Origin: Thozetella sp. PMI_491
Lineage: Eukaryota > Ascomycota > Sordariomycetes > Chaetosphaeriales > Chaetosphaeriaceae
Reading direction: 5' to 3'
Length of the DNA stretch: 64,000 nucleotides
Assembly (NCBI GenBank): GCA_021432635.1
Contig: MU270023.1
Span: 1,208,106 to 1,272,105, forward strand
Shown piece by piece: positions 55,151 through 64,000 of this stretch. The notes beneath the pieces were generated by a model. That model was not told the origin of the DNA. It was given only the letters and a program-made list of their open reading frames with translations, and did no database searches. Every line of letters starts with the position of its first letter. The stretch's first letter is position 1. A program made the translations under genes and the position numbers.

Positions 55151-55857
55151 ACTCTTAAAAAATAAGACAGCCTTCTACACTTTAACAACTTATAATAGAA
55201 TCTAATATTACATTAAATTAATATGCTAATATATACTATACCAAGTTAATTTCTTTCTAAAGTAAGCCTAGGAATTATTAGAGAATCTTTAGAGTTAATA
55301 ATAATATATTCTTATTTATATTATATTTATACTTATAAAGCTGCTCTTTATTATATATATCTAGTTAAGATACTAATAGTTTTATTATTAACAGTATAAA
55401 ATAATAAACACTAAATTATATCTAAGAGATTAGTTAATTTTTAAATATTAGTAAGAAAAAAAGGCTGGTTTAGCTTTTATATAGAGAAGATAGTTTAAAG
55501 AGTAAATAAATATAAAAAATACTCTTTCTAGTCTAAGAAATTATACTATTAAGAAATTATTAAATTAAGAAAAGCTATCTCATTAAAAACTCCCTATAAG
55601 AAATAAGCTAGACTTATATAAAAGTATAATATATAAATAGAAAAAGATAAAAAGCTATCTTTTTACTTGAAAATAACCCTTAGTAGGCAGTATAAAGCTA
55701 TATATATATAAATAATAGTAGCAATCTATATATATATAAGAACTACTTATTTTATCTACCTATTTAAGCTATATACCTTACTAAAGCCTTAAAAATAGCT
55801 GTTATTATCTGTATAGAATTATAAACCTACTAAGAATAAAATAGCTTAGGGATAGAT
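55151..55857 (+). repeat. 0.7-kb direct repeat, left copy
   Basis: Starts ACTCTTAAAAAATAAGACAG and ends AATAGCTTAGGGATAGAT. It matches 60022-60737 over the full length with many transitions and small indels. The two copies lie 4.9 kb apart and bracket the ankyrin pseudogene. They lack obvious TG...CA ends, so LTR status is uncertain. Confidence 0.8.
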
Positions 55858-58079
55858 AAAACCACGCCTTAAAAAACTTAACCAGGCTATTATATATAAT
55901 TTATAGACAGAGATTCCTTAGCCTATTATATATTCTCTTATCTTTTTATAGTAAAAGAATAATATATACTTACTCTTTTCTTATAATAGCTAGACTACCA
56001 GCCTTAACTAGAACTAGTACTATAACTATTATAATAAAAGTAGCCTTAAGGTAGAGAATAATAAGGCAGTGTCTTTAACTAGGTTTATATTAAGGCCTTT
56101 ATATATAACTAAAGATAAAAATCACTATAAAAAAATAAATAAAATTAATAGGAAAAGAAACTATATAACCCTTAACATATATTTTATAAAGTGCTTGCTA
56201 AGTAAAGTAGTGTCTTAAAGCTAAAAGGAGATTCTAAATTTATTTTTTTAAAATATTTGCTAACATTCTAATTTAAAAAGTATAGGCTAGTACTAACATC
56301 TTAGATTTAAGAGTAAATTTCCCGCTATTACTTTTACATTTAAAATCTCTACCCTTACGCCCTATTTTTTCTATTTAGGCAAAGATAAAAAAATAATATA
56401 GACTATTTATAAGTTAAAACATATAGACTTATCTTTAACGTTGTTTAAAGTCTAGTTCTCCTAACTATAAAACACACTAGGCAAAGGGTTTATTTTAACA
56501 GGGAAAAGTCTAGTTTTAAGGGAAACCCATACTATATATAAGTACTAGACATTATTACTACCCTTATCCCTACCCTACTCGTTGCTTAATCTTTTCTAAG
56601 GCTAAGTTTAATTCTCTACTATATTCCCTATAGCCTACTTCTAAAAATCCCAAGCCTTACTTTTTAAAAAGGTAAGAGATATATAGATAAACCTAAGCTT
56701 CTCTTATCTTTACTCTTTTAATTCTAAAGTATATAAATTCCTAGCTTTACCTTTAGATACTCTTAACCTATCTACTAGCTATATCTCTAGACTTAAAATA
56801 TAAATACTACCTATAATAATAGTCTTTAAGGTTATCCTTTTATAAAAATAAAGCTTTATAATTCTTATAATAATATTTTAAACCCTTAGGCTAGTATATC
56901 TATATATAATACTTAAGATTATAAGGGTAGCTTTATTACTTACTATAGATTATATAAGTGTTACTATTAGCAGCTAATTAATTATAATAATCCTAGTCTT
57001 AAGAGCTAAAAAGTATTATAAGGTAGTCTAAAGCCTAATAAAAAGAATAAGTAACTAAGATAATTAAGTAACTAAGATAATTAAGTTATAAATACTAGGG
57101 TTATATATTACTAGGTTATATATAATTAAGTACTATTAAAAACTAAAAGAGGCATGCCTATATCAGTAAAAAAAAAACTTATATGCTTTTATATGTATCT
57201 TTTATTGCTTTAAGGTCTTTAATTACTATTAGTATGTCAAGATTTTTTAATAGTAATAAAGCAATTAGTTATTATATTTATTGTTTTATAAGATAGTATA
57301 TAGATTAGCTATTAAACTTATTAACTATAAGGATATAGTTAAGATATTTTTTAACTAAAAAGGCCTTATAGAATAGCTTAATAGTAGGACTGGATTATAT
57401 GTATTACTAGGTGGGATTTAATTATATAAAGGTAAAGACTTAAGCTTTATTATAATATAACAGGCGTTTAATATAAATATATGCCACAGTATTATAGTAT
57501 AGGTTAAGCAGCCTTTAGGTATAACAGGGGCAGCCTAGCCTTACCTAGGGCTAGATTATAATATAAATAAAGCATGCCTAAATTTTCTTTTTAAATATAA
57601 TAGCGCCTTACTATAAGAGTTTCTTCTTTCTCTTCTCTAGTAAATAAGGCGCGCCTTATTTTACATAGTAGAATACTGTCTTATTATTAAAAGCTATATT
57701 AAAGTATTAGATCTTTATACTTCTTTTTACTACCCTAAGTCTTATTTTTATTATATAGCTTAAAACTCAGCTATTTTATACCTATATCTAATAAATTACT
57801 ATTATATAATATTAATACCCTTAATATACTTATATAGTTATTATAATAAGTAATTCTAGTAGAAGCGCAACGTACTACGTTATAAATAGATAGTCTATTA
57901 CTATACTATAAGTAAGTTTTACTATAGGATTAGGGGCTATACTAAAGGCTTTTCTTAGCAAGACAACTTATAAAGGCATATATACTAGGTATATAACATA
58001 TGTTTTACTACCTAGTATAATATACTTAATAAAACCTAGGCTATATATTAGACAGCTATTAATATATATACTATAATAA
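55858..58079. other. AT-rich RIP-type sequence between repeat and ankyrin pseudogene
   Basis: No open frame. May contain the degraded N-terminal part of the ankyrin protein. Near 57,525-57,570 a less-mutated patch (GGGGCAGCCTAGCCTTACC) stands out. Nothing identifiable. Confidence 0.45.
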
Positions 58080-59880
58080 TAAAATTAATTAATTTATTAT
58101 TAATAGTAGAGCTTAAAGATTTAAAGGTCCTAATATATTTACTTAGAGTAGGTGCTAATCCTGCTAAGAAGATAAGAAAGGATAGATTAGTATTATATCT
58201 AGCTATAACTAAAGGGTATAAAGATATCACTAAGGTACTACTAAACCTCTCTAGTATTAAAACAGATAGAAAGGATAATAATAAATAAATACTACTCTTA
58301 TAGATAGTAGTAGAGAATTATATAACTATAGCCTAGTACCTCTTAGCCTAGTATAAGATTAAAGCTAACTCTTAGGACTAGAATATATAGATACTACTGT
58401 TTTAAGCAGCTATAGCAAAGCATATAGGCATAGTATAGATACTGTTTAACACTAGGGCTACTGTTAATAAGACGGGAAAAAGAGCTAAGACACTACTTTC
58501 CTTTACTGTTAAAAGGGCTTAGCTAGCTATAGCTTAGCTGCTACTTATAAGAGGTATTACTATTAATAAGATTAATAACAGGGGCGGTTTAACACTTAGC
58601 TTTACAGCCTAGGGGGGTTATACTAATATAATCTAGTTACTTTTTAATAAGGAGGCTGCTATCTAAAAGATAGATAGCTAGGGTTATAGGCTATTATAAA
58701 GGGTGGTAGAGAATAAGTATAAGGCAGTAGTATACCTACTGCTTTAAAAAGGTATTAAGGGTAATATTAGAGATATATATAGCTAAACACTACTATAAGT
58801 AGTAGTAAAGGGCAGGCACAAGGCTGTAGTATGCCTGTTACTCTAAAAAAATGCTAAGGCTAATCTAAAAGATAAACTTAGCTAAACCCTGCTATAAATA
58901 GTAGTAAAGAATAGGTATAAGGCTATAATATACCTATTACTTTAAAAAGGCACTAAGGCTAATCTAAAAGATATATATAGCTAAACCTTACTATTAGTAG
59001 TAGTAAAGGGTAGGTATAAGGCTATAGTATACCTATTACTTTAAGAAGGTACTAAGGCTAATCTAAAAGATATATACGGCTAAACGTTATTATATTAGGC
59101 AGTAGAGTGTAAGTATAAGGCTATAGTACACCTATTACTTTAAGAAAGTACTAAGGCTAATCTAAAAGATATATATAGCTAAACCCTACTATTAACAACA
59201 GCAAAGGGTAAGTATAAGGCTATAATATACCTACTACTTTAAAAAAGCATTAAGACTGATCTAAAAGATATATATAGCTAAACACTACTATAGTAAGCAG
59301 CAGAGAACAAATATAAGACTATAATACACCTATTGCTCTAGGAAGGCGCTAAGGCTAATCTAAAAGATATAGACAGCTAAACCCTACTATAATAGGCGGT
59401 AAAGGGCAGGTATAAAGCCATGGTGTACCTACTACTTTAAAAAGGCGCTAATATTAATGTAAAAGATTATCTTAGCTAGACGCTACTGTTATAGGCAGTA
59501 GAGAATAGGCACAAGGCTATAGTGTGCCTATTGCTTTAGGAAGGTGCTAATATTAATATAAAAGATTATCTTAGCTGGACGCTATTATTATAAGTAGCGG
59601 AACGTAAAAAGATAGCTATTATTAATACACCTGCTGCTCTAGGGAGGCGTTAAGGCTAATATAAAAGATAATCTTAGCTAGATACTACTATTATAAGCAG
59701 CGATCTAGGGATATAAATATTGTAATATATCTACTAGTCTAAGGAGGCACTAAGCCTAATATAAAAGATAAAAGCAGCTAGACACTAGTAGAATACAAGC
59801 TTGCTATAGCTATAGGAATAGCGAGAAGTATAGTAAGTATTGTTATACTTTTAATATATAATTATAATAATATAATAAGG
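58080..59880 (+). pseudogene. Ankyrin-repeat protein, decayed, with ~99-bp tandem units
   Basis: A single frame reads LLLIVELKDLKVLIYLLRVG, ANPAKKIRKDRL and VLYLAITKGYKDITKVLLN. From about 58,680 onward it repeats a 33-residue unit of the type KGAKANLKDIYG-TLL, with -AVE-KYKAVVYLLL-, about ten times to 59,700. Stops fall at the same repeat positions (TAA where Gln is expected in the SQTLLQ and LLLQ positions). The DNA units are very alike, so the array expanded recently before mutation. The N-terminal partner domain, perhaps an NLR-type ATPase or other effector, cannot be seen. The final unit runs into hydrophobic LAIAIGIARSIVSIVILLIY. Confidence 0.82.
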
Positions 59881-60021
59881 TAAGCCAGTAAAATAGATAG
59901 GTAATTATTATTAAAAAAGAAGGCAATAGTTATAGTTATTATTTCCTTTACTCTTTAATAAAATAAGACAGCCTTTCTATTTTAGGAAATTACTAGGTTA
60001 GGAAGGGCTATCTCTTAGTTT

Positions 60022-60737
60022 ACTCTAGAAAAAAATAAGACAGCCTTTTATACTCTAACTATAATAAAATTAGTTATTATATTTAATATGCTTATATATA
60101 TTATACTAAGCTAATTCCTTTTTAAAATAGGGTTAAAAATTATTAGAGAATCTTTAAAGTCTATAATAATATATTCCTATTTATATTATCTTAATATTTA
60201 TAAAGCTACTCTTTATTATATAAATAGAGTAGAGATATTTATACATTCTATCTGTTTTATCTATTAACCTTATAAAATAATAGATAGTAGATTATATCTA
60301 AAGGACTTATTAGTTCTTAAATAACAGCAATAAAAAAAGGCTAGTTAAGCTTTTATATAGGGAAAAGAGTTTAAAAAGTAAATAAATAAAATAAAAAATA
60401 CTCTTTCTAGTTTAAGAAATTACTTAATTAAGAAATCCTTAAATAAGGAAAAGTTATCTCATTAATTACTTCCCTATAAAAAATAAGCTAGATATATATA
60501 TAATTATAATATACTAATATAAAAAGATAGAAAAGCTATTTATTTACTTAAAAATAACCCTTAGTAGCAGTATAAAGCTATATACATAGAGATAATTATA
60601 ATAATCTATATATATATAGAAATAACTTATTCTACTTATTTATTTAAGCTATCTACTTTATTAAAGCCGGGAAAATAACTAGAATAATCTATATAGAATT
60701 ATAAACCTATTAAGAATAAAATAGCTTAGGGATAGAT
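60022..60737 (+). repeat. 0.7-kb direct repeat, right copy
   Basis: Matches 55151-55857. A short piece of its start (AAAATAAGACAGCCTTTCTA) also occurs at about 59,961, just upstream. Confidence 0.8.
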
Positions 60738-61559
60738 TGCTAGCTATATATACTATTACGGCTAGAAACCTTATTAAGGTATATAAAGTAGCTTAATTAA
60801 GGTAGACTAGATCTAGATTTCTCTTATAACTATAAAGTAGGTTAGACTATAGTTTCTAATAAGGAGTATATTAAACTTAGCGCCCTAGATAAAGTAGTAG
60901 CTCTTACCTTTATTTAGGCTTTTATTAAAGTAGAAGGTATTATAAGTTACTTTAATTACTAGGTTGTATAACAGGTGTATTTTAATAAAATAGCTAGAAG
61001 AATCTAGGTAGGTATAGAAATTACTTAGGTTAAACTTAGTAAATACCTAGTTAAGAGCAAGGTTTTTTCTATCTTAAAGTAGGCTTATAAGGGCTAATAA
61101 GGCAGCCTACCTATAGATAGGCTTTTCTATGCCCTTAAAAGAGTTATAATTACTATATTAAGACCTAGGGTTATAAATATATAGTATAATAAGTCAATAG
61201 TAACCTTTTAACTTTATTTTAGAGTAAAGTTGTTATTAATATTATAAAGTAGTAAGTAACTATCTTTAGTCTTAAATCTAAGAGGTATCTCTTTATAAGA
61301 CGTGCTAGATTATAAGTTATTATCTTTTAGGTTAAAAGATACTATTAGATAAGGGGTAAAGGGGGGTTATAGTAAGATAAAGAGATTCCTGGCTTATAGA
61401 ATGCCTTTTTATTGTAAAGTATTATATATATAAGAGGTAATAATATAATATAAGATCTAAGAGAGGGGGGTTTTTTAAATAAAGCTAGGGGAGAGGAAAG
61501 AAAAAAAGGGTAGTATAAAGAGGAATAAGATATACTACTTTTTATAAGGGATAGAGTGA
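60738..61559. other. AT-rich RIP-type sequence, no recognised feature
   Basis: No open frame. Purine-rich patch near 61,455-61,525. Nothing identifiable. Confidence 0.5.
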
Positions 61560-61927
61560 TAAAGGTAGTATAGTAATAGATGTTATAACATAAATTCTTT
61601 TATTAATATTACTTACTACTATATTATAGGAGAATATAGTATAATCTATATAAGAAGTAATTACTATATATATTACTAATATAGATTAAACTATAAACTA
61701 GTAAAGAATATAGATTAGTTATAATAATAAGAAGTAAATATAGTAAACTATAGTGTATAATAGTTTATTAATATTAATTCTTATTCTTATTAATATAGCT
61801 TATAGCCTTATAATATAGTAGTAGTATACTATAAGGTTTCCTTAGAGTAGTTATAGGTTTAATTCTCACTATAGCTTTTATATCGTCCTTTCTCTATATT
61901 TAGCTGAATAAGGAGGAAAGGACAGTA

Positions 61928-61959
<32 letters not shown>

Positions 61960-62225
61960 TTTTTTTTTTTATTATTATATCTTAAGAAATTATAGTATAA
62001 TTTATATTAAATATAGGTGTTATATTATTAATATAAACTAGACTATAAGCTAGTAAATAATATAGATCTATTATAGTAATAAAAAGTAAACTATAGTAAT
62101 CTATAGTATAAGGTAACTTATTAGTCTTAATTACCTTATTTCTTATTAATATAGCTTATAGCCCTATAATATAATAGTAGCATGCTATAAGGTCTTTTTA
62201 GAGTAGTTATAAGAAGGAAAGATGT
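61560..62225 (+). repeat. Pair of related ~0.25-kb repeats around a T/A/T homopolymer
   Basis: 61,610-61,855 and 61,990-62,215 share AATATAGATTA..CTATAAACTAGTAAA, ATTCTTATTAATATAGCTTATAGCC and ATAATATAGTAGTAG..CTATAAGGT in the same order. Between them lies T19-A12-T11 (61929-61970). A third partial match, ATAGTATAGTAGTAGTATGC, is near 63,638. Confidence 0.7.
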
Positions 62226-64000
62226 TGTTTTTTTATATTTTTTAATAAGGTCTTTTCTAAGTGTATTATTTTATAATATAGTATAGTTTATATAAAGAAT
62301 TACTAGTATAATACCAAGGTAGAATATAAGTTGTTTTAATAATATAAGCTATATATTACTACTATCCTATTATATATTCTTCTTATTAGTCTAGGCCTTT
62401 TTATTTAGGTTCTCTATATAGATCTATAGGTTGTACTAATATATATAAGACCTAAGAATCTATAATATTTTACTAGGTAATAAAGCCTTTAAACCATAGA
62501 TCTCCTCTAGTATATCCTAATACTTAAGGTCTATAAATTCCTTCTTAATAAATAACATCAGCCTATTAACTATAAGTATAACTTTACCTTAGAGGATATC
62601 CCGGGCGGCATAGACCGTAAAGGCTATAGAAATAGGTAAAAACTTGATATATTCTCTTTAGTTACTACTAGCCTTAGTAAAGGTAGAGATATCGCTATCT
62701 TTAAGCTCCTTAATCTTAAAGCTACTGTCCTAGTAGCTAGGGAGGTTTACTATAGTAAGGATTATACTTAGGACAGTGTTATTAATCACTTAGTTCTAGC
62801 CCGTCTAGCTAAACTAGAAGACCTTAGTGTTGCTATCCTTTAGACGAGGGACGACTATAAGCTGCCAGTACTAGTCAGGTGTAAAGAGGAGTAGGAGGAT
62901 GCTATTTAGGCTAAGGTTTTGCTTAAACTTAGTCTAAGTAAGGACCTGGTTGGGTTTAAGCTTGACCTTAAAGCACTAGAAAAACCAGTTACTTATATAT
63001 TAGGTATCTAGCTAGCTAAGGACTAGATCTATATATAGAGGGTAGAGCTTATACTTTTATAAGATAATGTCCCTAGTCTTAAACTAGATAGGGGGCAGAG
63101 CTTCTTATTCTGCTGTTATCTTACTAGCTCTGACGTTGGCTATACTAGTTAAGACAGGAGAGGTGTCCTATAGGAGGTTACTCCTCTAGTGTGTGTTTGT
63201 TGGGCGATATAGTCTGTTGTGTGATATTAGTTTAATAGTTGTAGTTAAGGAGATTTTAACGGGGGAAGAGGTATAGTGTATAAGGTTAGGAAATAGTGGG
63301 GTTTAAGTACTTATAAGTGGGAAAGGGCAGAGGGGAAGTGAAAAGGTGCTGATAAAGGATAAAAAGAAAAAAAAGTAAGGTAAGGGCTTGCTAAGAAATA
63401 AATAATATTTTTAAGAGAAGGATAAAGAATAGATATATGTAAAACTATAAGTAATAAAGAGAATAGGATTAATTTATTCTATAAGTATTACCTTTTTATT
63501 TTCCTATTTTAATACTAATTTAATTCTTTCCTTAAACTATCTCTTTCCTAGGATTACTCCTTTTCCTGCCTAGATATATATATCTATTCCTTTATCTAGT
63601 TTTCCTTTGTTCTTTAATAGTAATATTATATCACGGCTATATAGTATAGTAGTAGTATGCCTTGATAGTTTCTCTAATGTGGTTATAGGTTTAACTCCTG
63701 TTATAGCTAATATACCTACTTAAGAATAGATTTAAAGAATCTATTCTTAAGTAGGTACTTCCTTTTTATTATTTTCCTAGTGTATAGATTATATCTAATT
63801 ATAGCTTTAAATCTTTTTTAAAAAAAAAAAAATTCTTTTTTTTAAGGGAGGGGTTTTTTTTAGTTTTTATATAAAGAGTAGCTATAGCTATAATATTACT
63901 AATTTAAGATATAATTATAAAGGTTTAAAATATATATATATATATATTATTATCTTATTATTATCTTTCTTATATATGTCTCTTTCCTTTTTTTTTTTTT
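62226..64000. other. AT-rich sequence with a possible decayed minus-strand frame
   Basis: 62,580-63,110 is less AT-rich. Read on the minus strand it gives Gln/Pro-rich stretches if TAG/TAA are taken as Gln (RIRSSAPYLV, GQA-T-PGPYLD). The family is unknown and the coding status uncertain. The window ends in a run of T. Confidence 0.35.

Noticed and set aside
55151-60737. Interpretation of the 0.7-kb repeats as LTRs of a retrotransposon
   Set aside because: No TG...CA ends, primer site, polypurine tract or pol motifs seen; kept as direct repeats only.
1-64000. CRISPR arrays, bacterial operons or ribosome-binding sites
   Set aside because: Introns, U6 and fungal gene families show nuclear eukaryotic DNA; no spacer-repeat arrays are present.
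1-64000. tRNA and 5S rRNA genes
   Set aside because: I looked for B-box (GGTTCGAATCC-like) and 5S landmarks and found no convincing match; a covariance-model scan would be decisive.

Overview
The window comes from a filamentous ascomycete (Pezizomycotina). The evidence is short introns of 47-87 bp with GTnnGn donors and CTAAC/CTGAC branch sites, HET-domain genes, an ankyrin-CorA gene, a fungal-type P450, a U6 snRNA of fungal type, and transposons of kinds common in these fungi (Copia, MULE, hAT). It has two kinds of sequence. Islands of balanced base composition carry intact genes. Long AT-rich tracts carry transposons and dead genes whose reading frames stay in register over kilobases but are full of TAA/TAG codons. 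Those stops sit where CAA, CAG or TGG would be expected, and Gly/Asp/His codons are altered by C-to-T or G-to-A. This is the signature of repeat-induced point mutation (RIP).

Layout. 1-9,680: an intact two-intron cytochrome P450 (1,286-3,014), then a decayed short-chain dehydrogenase, the decayed C-terminal half of a fungal transcription factor and an unrecognised acidic protein; together these may be the wreck of a small metabolic cluster. 9,684-21,551: a decayed single-frame gene split by a full Copia element (10,696-20,415), itself carrying a nested MULE DNA transposon (15,485-18,908). 21,552-28,990: mostly non-genic, with a small secreted eight-cysteine peptide gene (24,051-24,374), a small conserved-looking gene (26,125-26,610) and a dispersed fold-back repeat. 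28,991-38,447: the best gene island, with a HET-domain gene, a divergent ankyrin/CorA-like gene of six exons... five coding blocks including a 15-nt micro-exon, and a second HET-domain gene. 39,212-39,311: a U6 snRNA gene. 40,370-41,400: a truncated hAT element around an assembly gap. 41,410-47,072: a second, 5'-truncated Copia copy lacking the MULE. 47,073-64,000: about 17 kb of AT-rich RIP-type sequence with two long decayed frames of unknown function, a decayed ankyrin array of 99-bp units flanked by a 0.7-kb direct repeat, and homopolymer runs.

The two HET genes and the ankyrin-CorA gene form a coherent accessory island of the sort linked to non-self recognition in fungi; that role is inferred from domains and position only. 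All exon coordinates were worked out by eye from splice signals and frame continuity.
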